Assembly (NCBI GenBank): GCA_002862135.1
Contig: PKCI01000011.1
Coordinates: 74,195 to 138,194, forward strand
Reading direction: 5' to 3'
Source: Verrucomicrobiota bacterium
GTDB lineage: Bacteria > Verrucomicrobiota > Verrucomicrobiia > Verrucomicrobiales > DEV007
Length of the DNA: 64,000 nucleotides
A program made the position numbers and the translations under genes. Position 1 is the first letter of the stretch. Each line of letters opens with the position of its first letter. Of the stretch, positions 1-10,504 are shown in pieces. The notes under the pieces are model-generated. The model had not been told where the DNA came from. It ran no database searches and saw only the letters and a list, made by a program, of their open reading frames with translations.

Positions 1-221
1 TCGCCGGCATCGAGTCCCCGTTTGAGGCAACCCGCTACCACTCTCTCATCGTGAAGCGTGACACTCTCCCTGACAGCCTCGAAGTCACGGCCAAAACCGA
101 AGACGGCACCATCATGGGGCTGCAACACAAGGAATTCCCCATCCACGGTGTGCAATTCCACCCCGAGTCGATTCTCACTGCCTCAGGAAAAAAGATCCTG
201 AAGAACTTTCTCGAGCTCTAA
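1..221 (+). CDS. trpG: Glutamine amidotransferase, anthranilate synthase component II / PabA (C-terminal part, start outside window)
   Basis: Open frame from the window edge ends ...[19 protein letters not shown]...[31 protein letters not shown], with the class I amidotransferase HPES motif. Confidence 0.85.
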   Translation, partial: AGIESPFEATRYHSLIVKRDTLPDSLEVTAKTEDGTIMGLQHKEFPIHGVQFHPESILTASGKKILKNFLEL

Positions 222-456
222 GGCAATTCACCGCAGGTGATTTAGTGATCTGAAGTCCAGAACAAACTCAGTCCAGTGGCAGGCCGAGAAAGGTTCCGGC
301 AGGCCAAAACAGTGTGCCCGTGATAGAACACCAAGGCTGTCGTCGAGAGCCACTTTATGACACAGCTGCGCTTCGGCCAAACCATCGAGGCAGTCCACAA
401 TCCCATGGCCACCCAGATCGTCGTCCGCGTCAGTCACTCACCTATCGGAGCCTCAA

Positions 457-1593
457 TCACCTCAACGGGTTCTCATACCAGACCACATTTCCGGTCGCCC
501 GCCCGGCATTGAGCAAATCAAGATCGCCGTCGCCATCCATATCAACGGAGCGGAGATCGTAGGACTCCTGAGCATCATCGAGCAAGTGCTTGGTAAATCG
601 CCCTTTACCGTCGTTCTCATACCAGGCAACCTCCCGACTTTCGAAGCCACAACTGGCCCCGTCGAGATCACCGTCGCCATCGAGATCCGCGAGGGTAAGG
701 CTGTGGGGACTCTTGATAGTTTGATCAATGGTGTGCAGCGTCCAGTTAGGGCCCTCAAACCAGATCACTCCCTGGCTATGCCCACGCGAGGCAAGGAAGT
801 CCATTACCCCGTCACCGTTAAGGTCACCTGGAAGAATGTTAGTAGCTGCGAGTTGATTCCCGGCGATCAAAGTTTTCTCCCACGCTTCTTTGACGTCGGC
901 CTTTCCCGGATTCTTCCAGTAGGCGAACCAGTTTCCGTCTTCAAAAGGCGCTCCTTTGGCACCAATCGCGATCTCTCCCCAGCCGTCCCCGTCGAGGTCG
1001 CCGAAGCCGAAGTAGTGACTGCCTCCCCTCGCCGTCCGGTCGGCGAACACGTAGCGCTCCCATCGTTCAGCCATGGCGGGATTCTTTGGCACCTTGAACC
1101 AGGCCACAGAATCCGCCAGCATACCATCGGGGAAAAAGTTATTGATGATGAGGTCCTGATTTCCGTCGTTATCGACGTCCGCTTTCAGAAGACAGTGAAT
1201 ACCTCGAATGTCATGATCAATGATCCGGGCCGCCCACGCACCAGAACCGTCCCCGGGATTCTCCAGCCAGAAAGGCATCCCCGGGGCCTGCGAACCGGCC
1301 CAGTCCATGTCTCCGTCACCATCCACATCGAGCACTTCGCTGTGGATCAAGTTTCCCTTCGGCTTGGCAAAACGATGCAATACCAACTCTTCCCAATCAG
1401 GAGCAAGAAAGAGACTTACCGTTCCGGGATAACCGGAAATGACATCCACATCACCGTCCCCATCAAAATCCGCGGCCACCGCGGTACTGGTTCGCCCACT
1501 CTGGGTGACGACATGTTTTTTCCACTCTCCGGCTTTCAACGCAAAGCCGCTGGATGTGGTGACCACAATAAGGATTCCAAAAAAGTGCTTCAT
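457..1593 (-). CDS. Secreted FG-GAP/VCBS repeat protein
   Basis: Signal peptide-like MKHFFGILIVVTTSSGFAL; repeated DxDGDGDxD motifs; start trimmed from ORF start 1731. Confidence 0.85.
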   Translation of the reverse strand: MKHFFGILIVVTTSSGFALKAGEWKKHVVTQSGRTSTAVAADFDGDGDVDVISGYPGTVSLFLAPDWEELVLHRFAKPKGNLIHSEVLDVDGDGDMDWAGSQAPGMPFWLENPGDGSGAWAARIIDHDIRGIHCLLKADVDNDGNQDLIINNFFPDGMLADSVAWFKVPKNPAMAERWERYVFADRTARGGSHYFGFGDLDGDGWGEIAIGAKGAPFEDGNWFAYWKNPGKADVKEAWEKTLIAGNQLAATNILPGDLNGDGVMDFLASRGHSQGVIWFEGPNWTLHTIDQTIKSPHSLTLADLDGDGDLDGASCGFESREVAWYENDGKGRFTKHLLDDAQESYDLRSVDMDGDGDLDLLNAGRATGNVVWYENPLR

Positions 1594-1693
1594 TTGTAAC
1601 TGGCAGAGACTCTCTGCATCCTGTTGAATCAAATCACGCTGGCCGACATGTGTCACCTTAGAATCTCTCGTCTGTCCGCCATTTAGACTCCCC

Positions 1694-2575
1694 ATGAAAT
1701 CCAGCCTCATTGTCTCTCTGCTCGCCGCCAACCTCGCCGTTGCCCCGGCAGTTCATGCTGGCACGGCCGCGATCTGGAAGCTTTCTGACGACAACTCAAC
1801 CGTTTACCTCGCTGGCTCAGTTCACCTCCTCCGTGAAAGGGATATGCCCTATCCCAAAACCTACGACACCGTCTACGAAGACTCCGAAGAACTGGTCTTC
1901 GAAATTGATATGAAGGAGATGAACGCCCCAGGTGCAGCCATAAAGATGCGCCAACTGGGCACTCTCCCAACAGGAAAAACGCTCGGCGATCATCTCAGCC
2001 AGGAAACGCTCGCCGCCCTCGACGGCTATCTGAAAGCCAACAACCTGCCGGCCGGCATGTTTAACCAGTTCACTCCGGGGATGGTTTATCTCACCCTCGG
2101 CTCGATGGAGGCCCTGCGGCAGGGCGCTCGCCCCGATCTCGGCATAGAGATGCAGTTCCACAAGAAAGCGGAGAAAGACGGCAAACCCGGAAGCGGACTC
2201 GAAACGACCGCTTACCAGATGTCGCGGTTCAACGAACTCGATGTTGAAACTCTTAATGAACTGATCAAGGAAACCATCGAAGCCAGTGATCAAAACGAGG
2301 ATACCCTCAACTCCATCATCGAAGCCTGGAAATCGGGTGATGCGGAGAGACTCCAAAAACTCGTCCATGACGAAATGGCAGAGAGACCTGCGGTTCTAGA
2401 AATCCTCCTCGTTGAACGCAATCAAAACTGGATCCCGGTGATTGAAGAAAAGCTCGCCGGAGATAAAAACGTCATGTTCATTGTCGGCGCTGCCCACCTC
2501 GTGGGTGAAGGAAGTGTGGTTCAACTTCTCGAAGACAAGGGTCACAAACCGGTGCAGCTTGGCACTGATAAATAA
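1694..2575 (+). CDS. TraB/GumN family protein
   Basis: Signal peptide; AIWKLSDDNSTVYLAGSVHLL and NVMFIVGAAHLVGEGSVVQLLEDKGHKP typical of the TraB/GumN family. Confidence 0.85.
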   Translation: MKSSLIVSLLAANLAVAPAVHAGTAAIWKLSDDNSTVYLAGSVHLLRERDMPYPKTYDTVYEDSEELVFEIDMKEMNAPGAAIKMRQLGTLPTGKTLGDHLSQETLAALDGYLKANNLPAGMFNQFTPGMVYLTLGSMEALRQGARPDLGIEMQFHKKAEKDGKPGSGLETTAYQMSRFNELDVETLNELIKETIEASDQNEDTLNSIIEAWKSGDAERLQKLVHDEMAERPAVLEILLVERNQNWIPVIEEKLAGDKNVMFIVGAAHLVGEGSVVQLLEDKGHKPVQLGTDK

Positions 2576-2584
2576 TCTCTCCTT

Positions 2585-2857
2585 ATGAGTTCTGAAACCA
2601 ATCTAGTTGTTTACATCAAGCCCGGCTGCCCGTGGTGCGTCGATGCTGTCGCCTATCTCAAGCGCGAAGGCTTTCCCTTCGAAGAAGTCGATGTGATCGC
2701 CGATCCGGCCCAGTTCCTCCACATGCAGAAAATCTCCGGACAATCCTGCGCTCCGACATTGACCTATGGTGAACTGATGTTGCCCGACTTTGACGTCGAC
2801 GAAATGGTCGCGTTCTTTGAAGAGCACGGGATTACTGCTCCGAGTAGCTCCCTGTAG
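2585..2857 (+). CDS. Glutaredoxin family protein
   Basis: VVYIKPGCPWCVDAVAYLKREGFPFEEVDV, CPWC redox motif. Confidence 0.85.
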   Translation: MSSETNLVVYIKPGCPWCVDAVAYLKREGFPFEEVDVIADPAQFLHMQKISGQSCAPTLTYGELMLPDFDVDEMVAFFEEHGITAPSSSL

Positions 2858-2900
2858 CTAGAGATTCAGGCTGACGAGCCAGCAGCCGGGCGCTGCGCAA

Positions 2901-5186
2901 TCAGCGCATCCCGAGACGGCCACCGCTGGCCTCAAACTCCTTGAGGAAGCCCTCGATTGCGGAATCACGCGGCACACCAAGGTGCAGTGCTTTGAAGTAG
3001 TGCTCCTCGGCTGCCTTGGGATCGGGCTGTTCCTTGGTCGCGTGCAGCACGGCGAGGTTGAAGTGGGCGTCGCCGTATTCCGGATCGATCGAAACGGCGT
3101 TGGTGAAGGCAAGCTCGGCACGGCTCACCCATCCTTTGCGAGTTGAGATCACGCCAACACAGTTGTGAGCCTTGGCATTTCCCGGGTCGTGTGTCAGGCC
3201 CTGTTCGAGCGCTGCAAGAGCATCGTCGAGCTTCTTCTGGAGAAAGTAAGCGCGGCCCAGAAGGTAGTGCGCCAGACCAGAGGACTCATCGATCGCGAGT
3301 GCTTTCTCAAGGTAATACTCCGCTTCGGAGTAATTATTCATCGAGATCTTGAGAACGCCCAGATTGCAGAGGCAGGGTACGCTCTTGGGCCGGTAGTGAA
3401 GATATTTGATGAAACCGGCTTCCGCTTCACTGAGGCGCCCTTCGGAGAAATCAAGGCGGGCCGCCTTCTCAATCTGGGAAAGTTCGATTGCGATTTTCTG
3501 ATTCTTCACGACGTCGCCAGTTCCGTTTCCAACACCAGAGGCCACGAAAGTTCCTGACATGCTACCTACCGCCTCACCGAGACCTTCAGAGGTAACGGTA
3601 AACTCACCTTCGTCTGCCGCTGCTTCGACGATTTCTTGAAATTGCGGGGCCTTAAAGAGTTCCTTCTCCTCGTCGGTCAACTGTGAGCCACGCGCCATGT
3701 CGTCGATCAGGCCAAGCAGCGTGTCGGAACGGGCGCCCACCTTGTCGAGCTGGCTAATGAGCAGCTCCTTCGCCTGCTTCATCTGGGCCTGACGGCGAAG
3801 CTGCTTTAGGATCATGGAACGAAGCAGTTCATTCTCCTGCCGTTCCATTGGTGAGGCGCTGGCAAGGGCGTTTTTCTCCTCGGCAGTGAGACCGTCGGAA
3901 AGCACTTCAAGTTTACGCTGCAGGTCGTCGATACTCTGCTGGTGGCGCTGATTGTTAGCGAGCAACTTGTCACGCTCGAGTCGAATCTTGGAGATCTCGG
4001 ACTTGAGCATCGCTATATCTTTGTCCTTTTCCTTGTTCAGCTCAGAAAGACTGGCAGCAAGTTGTTCGGCGCGGTCGAGCTGCTCGGTGAGCTTGCGGTT
4101 CCGCTCCATCAGTTCCTTAAGCGCCGTGCCGCTGTTACCCTGTCCCTGGACAACTTCAGCGAGGTTATCGCGCTCGCGCTCGAGAGAAGCGACACGCTCT
4201 CTGAGTTTGTTGATCTCAACCTGTGAATGGGTCAGCTCGGCAACGAGCTTGGCATTCCGTTCGGTAGTAGCTTCGAGTTGCTTGGTGGCTTCGCGCAGCA
4301 GGCTTTTGAATTGATCAATCTTCCGCTGAGCCTCAACACCACCCGGGCCGTTTTCGGCAGCGTCGATCTGGCGCTGAAGTTCCGAGCGGCTGGCTTGGGC
4401 ACGCTCTAGTTCGGAATTCATGTTCCTGATCTCACTCTCACGCTCAGCAATGAGGCGGCGCTGCTTCAAATTCTCGTTGTTGAGCCAGTCGATGAGACGG
4501 TCCTTTTCGGCGAGCCGATCGTAAATGGAGGAAGCCACTTCGCCGGCTGAGGGACGGACGCCAGGCGCTTGCGCCTGCGGCATCCCATTGGTGGCAGGAC
4601 CGACGCGAGGAAGCCACTGATTCCCTGATCCCTCGTCCCACTGAGGAAGGGCAAACTCACCGCTGTCGGATTCGATGTCGAAGCTACGCTCTGTGGCGCG
4701 GCTACCGGCAGGCAACGCAGGAGGGGCTATCTCAACAGAAGGAATACCGGGGTTTCCGGGAGCTCTTGTTGGACTTGGCGTTTGAGGCCACTGGCCGGTC
4801 GACGGAGTCACCGCCGGAGGCGTGATGGGTGGCGCATTGGTGCGGGATCGCTCGAGTTGCTTTAATTCATCACGCTTCTCGGCGATGAGTCCACGCCGCC
4901 CTCTCACCATCTCGGGTTGAAATTCAGGGAAGGCTTGCGCGAGGTGATCAAAGAGCGGCTTAGCCTCGTTGAGCTTCGCCAATGCATCGAGATAGCTCCC
5001 CTGCTTTTCAGACTCATCAGCCGCCTGAATCAGCAGGTAAGCGCGATACCAAATATCAGACGGATCAAGATAATACGCCTGATCCTGCTGCGCTTGCGCT
5101 GGTTGGGCCGCACCAACAAAGATTCCCACCGCCAGGACTAAAGCCATCGCGGTCGGTCTTTTGACAAGGCCGATCAAGAATCTCAT
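2901..5186 (-). CDS. Secreted coiled-coil protein with C-terminal TPR repeats
   Basis: Signal peptide at MRFLIGLVKRPTAMALVLAVGIF; long heptad region; TPR motifs near the C-terminus; start trimmed from 5288. Confidence 0.8.
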   Translation of the reverse strand: MRFLIGLVKRPTAMALVLAVGIFVGAAQPAQAQQDQAYYLDPSDIWYRAYLLIQAADESEKQGSYLDALAKLNEAKPLFDHLAQAFPEFQPEMVRGRRGLIAEKRDELKQLERSRTNAPPITPPAVTPSTGQWPQTPSPTRAPGNPGIPSVEIAPPALPAGSRATERSFDIESDSGEFALPQWDEGSGNQWLPRVGPATNGMPQAQAPGVRPSAGEVASSIYDRLAEKDRLIDWLNNENLKQRRLIAERESEIRNMNSELERAQASRSELQRQIDAAENGPGGVEAQRKIDQFKSLLREATKQLEATTERNAKLVAELTHSQVEINKLRERVASLERERDNLAEVVQGQGNSGTALKELMERNRKLTEQLDRAEQLAASLSELNKEKDKDIAMLKSEISKIRLERDKLLANNQRHQQSIDDLQRKLEVLSDGLTAEEKNALASASPMERQENELLRSMILKQLRRQAQMKQAKELLISQLDKVGARSDTLLGLIDDMARGSQLTDEEKELFKAPQFQEIVEAAADEGEFTVTSEGLGEAVGSMSGTFVASGVGNGTGDVVKNQKIAIELSQIEKAARLDFSEGRLSEAEAGFIKYLHYRPKSVPCLCNLGVLKISMNNYSEAEYYLEKALAIDESSGLAHYLLGRAYFLQKKLDDALAALEQGLTHDPGNAKAHNCVGVISTRKGWVSRAELAFTNAVSIDPEYGDAHFNLAVLHATKEQPDPKAAEEHYFKALHLGVPRDSAIEGFLKEFEASGGRLGMR

Positions 5187-5424
5187 GGTGACTGTAAGGG
5201 TTGCGCGGGTCGCAGAAACTACCCGAGGGGACAATGCAACGGTTTCGGCATGTAGCCAAGTGGAAATTCCGTCTTCCAATGGCTCCAAAACACAAAAATC
5301 AACGCCTCATCCAACTATCGAAAACGATCCTCCACCCCCGATGACACCGAGTTTTTACCAGAATTCCGGAGCAAATGCACCTCTTTTTATAGAGGATCAT
5401 GCCCGAATCCCTGCAATTGCGATC

Positions 5425-6078
5425 TCAAGATTCCGGTTTCGCCATCGGTTTCCGGTTGTAGAGGAGGCGAAAAGCCCCCCAGATCAGGGGCGGCAGCCCC
5501 GAACTCAATATCAGCGCCATCATCGGCTTTTCCTGTCCGGTGTGCCCGATCCATGCAAAAACAAAGCCCATGGGGACACTTCCTGCGCAAAGTGCGGCCA
5601 TAAACCGTCCAAATGGCATTTTTGCGATCCCAGCGAGGCAGGCGACAACTTCAGGCAATACCGGCATCCATCGGGAAAGCACTACCAACCACCCTCCCAA
5701 CTCCCTGCGAAACAACCGCTCTCCTTCCTCAAAGCCTTTCTCACCGGTCACCAAGTGCGCTGCCTTTCGTCCCAACTTACGTGCGAGGCCATAAGCGAGC
5801 AATCCGGCGCCAATGGATCCCATCGCCGAGAGAATCCCGCCGAAAAACCATCCGTAAACCAATCCGAGCGCCGACATCACCACTGTTCCCAGGATCGGTA
5901 GAAATAAATCAATGATAAGCAGCCCGATCCCGGCAACCCAAGCCCACGCCCCCGCCGAGCGCAGCCATTTGACCGTGTTCTCCAACGACATGGCCTCCCC
6001 GAATGAATCGCCCCAGATCAAAAACGGGACGAGCACAAGCATTGCCAGAATCAGAAAAATAACGAAGAGCCGTTTCAT
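5425..6078 (-). CDS. TVP38/TMEM64 (VTT domain) membrane protein
   Basis: Multiple TM segments, DLFLPILGTVVMSALGLVYGWFFGGILSAMGSIGAGLLAYGLAR...LSRWMPVLPEVVACLAGIAKMPFGRF. Confidence 0.75.
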   Translation of the reverse strand: MKRLFVIFLILAMLVLVPFLIWGDSFGEAMSLENTVKWLRSAGAWAWVAGIGLLIIDLFLPILGTVVMSALGLVYGWFFGGILSAMGSIGAGLLAYGLARKLGRKAAHLVTGEKGFEEGERLFRRELGGWLVVLSRWMPVLPEVVACLAGIAKMPFGRFMAALCAGSVPMGFVFAWIGHTGQEKPMMALILSSGLPPLIWGAFRLLYNRKPMAKPES

Positions 6079-6132
6079 ATCCGCGTGGAATCGTGTTTAC
6101 TACAATCCGCCCACCAGTGCGCGAGCTTTTTC

Positions 6133-6588
6133 ATGAAACCCCGTCCGAAAATCGTTGACCCCGCCCAACTTCACGAACTTGCTCACAACGTCATTCGGAA
6201 GGCAAAATTCCCGATGCTCGGCACGGTTGACGAAACAAATCGACCACGCGTCCGCCCCGTTTCTCCGGTTCGGGTCGATGATGACTTCACTGTCTTCGTC
6301 GCCAACCTCGCTTCCTACCACAAAACCGCAGAGATCTTGGCAAATCCAAAAGTCGAGCTCGCCTATCTCGAACCCGATCACGACCAGCTGCGTATCACAG
6401 GCACTGCTGTCGCCGTGACTAACAGAGAAACAATCGAAGCGATCTGGTCTTCCAACCCGTTGCTCAAGCAATACCTCGGCTCCCCCGAAAATCCGGAGTT
6501 TATCCTATATCGCATCGACCCTGAACAAGTCCGCTTCATGCGCGAATGGGCACTCGATTACCACGATGTGCCTCGACAGCAATCTTAG
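6133..6588 (+). CDS. Pyridoxamine 5'-phosphate oxidase-like FMN-binding protein
   Basis: KAKFPMLGTVDETNRPRVRPVSPVRVDDDFTVFVANLASYHKTAEILANPKVELAYLEPDHDQLRITGTA; start trimmed from 6085. Confidence 0.75.
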   Translation: MKPRPKIVDPAQLHELAHNVIRKAKFPMLGTVDETNRPRVRPVSPVRVDDDFTVFVANLASYHKTAEILANPKVELAYLEPDHDQLRITGTAVAVTNRETIEAIWSSNPLLKQYLGSPENPEFILYRIDPEQVRFMREWALDYHDVPRQQS

Positions 6589-6699
6589 AAGAATTGTTCG
6601 AAATGAAAACGGTCGTGCAGGAGTGTGCTCCGTCGTGCCTTCGGCATTATTTGAAGCACCGAGGGTAACGATTCTCCACGACTCCTGAAATTCCTTGCC

Positions 6700-8046
6700 A
6701 TGGACAACGAAACCTCCTCACCGCGAGCCAAGGTCGGCCTCCTCACGGCAATTGCGATCGTCGTTGCGAGCATGGTGGGAACCGGGGTCTTCGGCAGCCT
6801 TGGTTTCCAGGTCGCCGGTATTCCGTCAGGATTCCCAATTATTCTCCTCTGGCTCATCGGAGGCATCATCTCCTTTTGTGGCGCTGTCTGTTACGCAGAA
6901 ATTGCGTCCATTTTTCCGAAATCCGGTGGTGAATACCACCTACTTACCAAAACGTGGAACCCTTTCATCGGCTTCCTTGCCGGGTGGCTTTCGGTCTGCG
7001 TAGGATTCGCCGCCCCCATCGCTTTAAATGCGACCCTGATGGGCACCTACCTGGGTTCCATCTTTAATGCAAATCCCCTCGTGTTCTCCCTGCCGACTGT
7101 CATCCTCGTGACAGTGATTCATCTCGGCAGCCTGACTTTCATCTCTGGCTTTCAGCAATTCTTCACCTACTCCAAGTTCGCTCTGATTCTTGTCTTGGGT
7201 GCTCTTGGTTTTGCGGTCGGACAAGCGCAGGATGTGTCATTCCTTCCCGCGGACGGTGATATGGAATTGATTACCTCCGGTGCGTTTGCCATCTCACTCG
7301 TTTACGTGCTCTATGCCTACGCCGGTTGGAACGCTGCCACCTACATGATGGACGACGTTGAGCGGCCGCAGCGCAATGTCCCTCTAGCCCTGCTCATCGG
7401 CACCAGCCTGGTGACCATTCTCTATATTTTCATCAACGCGGCCTTCCTTCACTCAACTCCAATTGATGACATAAAAGGTGAACCCGAAGTCGGGCTTATC
7501 GCCGCTCAAGCCATCCTCGGGCCGAGGGGCGGCATGATCATGGGCATCCTCATCAGCTTCGGATTGATCTCCTCAATTTCGTCCATGGTCTGGGCCGGCC
7601 CGAGGGTCAGTGCCGCGATCGGCCGGGACTACTCGGTCCTCCGTTTTCTCGAACGAACCAATTTGAACGGAGTTCCTGCCGTTGCCATCCTCATCCAGAG
7701 TCTCATCGTCATCGTTCTGATTCTGTCGGCCACTTTCGAACAGCTCATCAATTATGTGCAGGCCCTGCTCACCATCTCCTCTCTCATGGTGGTCATCGGA
7801 GTCTTCCACCTCCGCATCAAACGGCCGGATATCAAACGCCCCTACCAGGCCTGGGGGTATCCGGTGACACCGGCAGCTTTTGCCTTGGTTAGTTTCTACG
7901 TGCTCTGGTTTCAGCTCAAAGACAAGACTGCCGAATTTGCATGGGGGATAGCGACCCTCGCTCTCGGGGGGGCTATTTATGTGATCATGACCCATCGGCA
8001 AAAAATGGTCGCTCTTCGCGATAAGAAACCGGATTCCGGGGACTAA
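6700..8046 (+). CDS. APC-family amino acid permease
   Basis: About 12 TM segments; GLLTAIAIVVASMVGTGVFGSLGFQVAG...YAYAGWNAATYMMDDVERPQRNVPLAL. Confidence 0.85.
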   Translation: MDNETSSPRAKVGLLTAIAIVVASMVGTGVFGSLGFQVAGIPSGFPIILLWLIGGIISFCGAVCYAEIASIFPKSGGEYHLLTKTWNPFIGFLAGWLSVCVGFAAPIALNATLMGTYLGSIFNANPLVFSLPTVILVTVIHLGSLTFISGFQQFFTYSKFALILVLGALGFAVGQAQDVSFLPADGDMELITSGAFAISLVYVLYAYAGWNAATYMMDDVERPQRNVPLALLIGTSLVTILYIFINAAFLHSTPIDDIKGEPEVGLIAAQAILGPRGGMIMGILISFGLISSISSMVWAGPRVSAAIGRDYSVLRFLERTNLNGVPAVAILIQSLIVIVLILSATFEQLINYVQALLTISSLMVVIGVFHLRIKRPDIKRPYQAWGYPVTPAAFALVSFYVLWFQLKDKTAEFAWGIATLALGGAIYVIMTHRQKMVALRDKKPDSGD

Positions 8047-8173
8047 CATGGCCAAATCAGACGAAAACCCCATCGAATTGCACGAAAAGGCGCTACCGCG
8101 GGCACAAATCGCTTGCAGGAGTTGTTTAAGTTTCCTTAAATAAATTCCGTTTAATTCAGTTTGCTGCACTTTT

Positions 8174-10387
8174 TTGGCTGAACAAAACCCAACTGGCAAC
8201 GTGCCCGGCCATGGAAGCCGTGATTCGTCCAATCACGCCTCCAATGTGTTCAACATGCCCGGACCTCTCGGTTCGAAAGACGCCAACGCTGCCCACCATC
8301 TCGCGCCGCCTTTTCATATTGAAGCCAACCCGGGGCCGCCCGGAAAGCCAGCCGTGGACTGGGCATCCATTCTCGACCAGTTGCCCTACGGTCTCATCGT
8401 GCTGGGACCGGGGCAGGATCTCCTGCACGAAAACGCTGTATGCAGCGAACTACTGGGATGCAGCGTAAAAGAGACGGGGAGCATCGAAGCATGGCTCGCC
8501 TCGGCCTGTCCTGACGATGAGCATCGTGACCGGGTCATTAATTCCTGGCGTGACCACATCTGGCGCAATCAGCTGACGCGGACTTTCACTCTGAGAGGAG
8601 CGGATCAGAAACTGAGGGAAATCGAATTTCGCTCGTCACTCCAGACGAATGGTGTCTTCACCGTGACCCTGCAGGACGTCACTGACCTGCGCCGAGCCGA
8701 GGAAACCCAGCACCACAACAAGCTCAAGTTCCGGGTCATGTTTACCCATGCAGGGAACGGTGCCGTGCTCGTCGACCGCACCGGTCGGATTATTGACGCG
8801 AACCCGGCCTTCCTCCGCTTCGCCGAACTCACGCTCAAGGAGATCCGGCTCTCGACGCTGGCGAGCTTACTCTATCCGGAAGATGCGACTGCTCTCGCTC
8901 AAGCCGAGCAGGAGTGGCGCAACAAAAAGGAAGCCACTGCCCCTGATATCGTCAGTCGGGAAATCTGGCTTCGTGCCCGGACCAAGGAAAAGCGGACCCA
9001 GATCACTTATTGCCCGGTGGGAGATTCCAGTAAGAATCCATCCATGGGGATCTACCTCTTCAAAGCGGGCGAAACCCCTGAGTCTCGCGAGCAACTGATT
9101 AACAAACTGCGCACCGTTGCGGCGAAAGCCCAAGCGCTTCTTAACGCGGTTCCCGATCTTGTCCTGCTCATCAATGACGACCTCACTGTCGCCGATTTCG
9201 CCCCGCCTCCGACTCCCTGGAAAGAGCTCCAGCCCGACGATTCCTGGCACGGCCAATCACTGAAAGAAATCTGGCCCGTTCTTTCCGAAGTCGTCGAACG
9301 GTCCCAACTCCAGGTGACAGCCAAAGGCAAGACCGTTCACGCTGATGTCGAAGGATGCGGTTCTGTTCCCTTCGATTTCAATCTCACCCTGTGCTCCTGC
9401 GGCGACGGGCAAATGCTCGCAGTGATCCGAAACAAGACCGAGGAGGAAACCGCGCGATTTAACGGATGGTCCTCGCCAGTGTTCAACCGAAGCTCGCAGG
9501 CCATCATAGTCACAGATGCAGACGGACGCATTCGTGAAGCTAATCCCGCTTTTGCCAAACTCGTCGAAATAGCTCCAGCCGATCTGTTAGGACGTCCGAT
9601 ATCAGAGCTTTACCACCTCGACCAGGGCTTGGAAGAACACATCGCCGGCCTCCTCGCCAGCAAGGAGGCATGGATCTGTCCCTTTCCGCTTCTTCAGAAA
9701 TCGGGACGCGAAATCAAAGTGATCACTGAGTTTGTTCCCGTCTCCGAAAAGGGCTCCCCTCCCTGCGTCGTCGGCATGATTCAGGATGCCCCCTCTTCTG
9801 ACGAAGCCACACCCCTGAGCCCGGACAAAATCCAGCATGGCTTTCGCAATCAGCTCCAGCTCGTGACCAGCTTGTTCAGCCTTGAGCCCCAGGGAACTGC
9901 GGCTCGCGACGCCTTTCTCAAGTGGCAGATTCGCCTTCGTTCCGTCGCCCAGACGATGAACGGCAGCTCCGACACCGGCGTCCAGGTGATTCCGATGCTT
10001 CGTGCCATCGCCGACGAAATCTGCTCACTGACCGGCCACGGCCACAGCAGTCGCGAGATTGAGATCACTGGTGATGAAACCCTGCGCATCGAAAATACGA
10101 GTTCGAGCTCCCTCGCTCTGATGATGGGTGAGATCATGCGCCTTATCCTCGGGCATCGTCAATTCGGCCTCGGCCCCCAATTGTCGCTCAGCCTCCACCG
10201 GGATAGTGGCAACAACCTTTGCCTCCGTGTGAAGCCCGGCGAAAGCCGCCGATTTATATTCACCGACGAGGACAGCGAAATCGAGATACTTGAAATTCTC
10301 ACCACTCAAATAGGCGGTGAACTGGCTCCTCTCGCCTCAGAATCAGCTCTTGCATGGGAACTGAAGATCCCCGCAGAACAAATTTAA
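8174..10387 (+). CDS. Multi-PAS protein with degenerate HisKA_2/HATPase-like C-terminus
   Basis: Probable TTG start (alternative ATG 8255); PAS-like repeats; C-terminal QHGFRNQLQLVTSLFSLEP resembles HisKA_2. Confidence 0.75.
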   Translation: MAEQNPTGNVPGHGSRDSSNHASNVFNMPGPLGSKDANAAHHLAPPFHIEANPGPPGKPAVDWASILDQLPYGLIVLGPGQDLLHENAVCSELLGCSVKETGSIEAWLASACPDDEHRDRVINSWRDHIWRNQLTRTFTLRGADQKLREIEFRSSLQTNGVFTVTLQDVTDLRRAEETQHHNKLKFRVMFTHAGNGAVLVDRTGRIIDANPAFLRFAELTLKEIRLSTLASLLYPEDATALAQAEQEWRNKKEATAPDIVSREIWLRARTKEKRTQITYCPVGDSSKNPSMGIYLFKAGETPESREQLINKLRTVAAKAQALLNAVPDLVLLINDDLTVADFAPPPTPWKELQPDDSWHGQSLKEIWPVLSEVVERSQLQVTAKGKTVHADVEGCGSVPFDFNLTLCSCGDGQMLAVIRNKTEEETARFNGWSSPVFNRSSQAIIVTDADGRIREANPAFAKLVEIAPADLLGRPISELYHLDQGLEEHIAGLLASKEAWICPFPLLQKSGREIKVITEFVPVSEKGSPPCVVGMIQDAPSSDEATPLSPDKIQHGFRNQLQLVTSLFSLEPQGTAARDAFLKWQIRLRSVAQTMNGSSDTGVQVIPMLRAIADEICSLTGHGHSSREIEITGDETLRIENTSSSSLALMMGEIMRLILGHRQFGLGPQLSLSLHRDSGNNLCLRVKPGESRRFIFTDEDSEIEILEILTTQIGGELAPLASESALAWELKIPAEQI

Positions 10388-10504
10388 TTACCTTTTCTGC
10401 CATCGGAGCAGTGAAAGGTTGTGAATATGGGTATTTAATCTGTAAATCATAGTAATTCCAAGCTATCGTTTTGTAGCGCCCTCTCTCCTCTCGGCCAATT
10501 TTGA

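Noticed and set aside
586-1599. 337-aa plus-strand ORF
   Set aside because: Antisense to the FG-GAP repeat gene; long shadow ORF caused by GC-biased codons, no family motif.
6600-6690. Possible stem-loop before the permease gene
   Set aside because: The complementary-looking blocks (gtcgtg...cacgac, caggagt...actcctg) are in the wrong order for one stable hairpin.
8048-8143. 31-aa ORF MAKSDENPIELHEKALPRAQIACRSCLSFLK just after the permease stop
   Set aside because: Too short, no clear ribosome-binding site or homology; may be chance.
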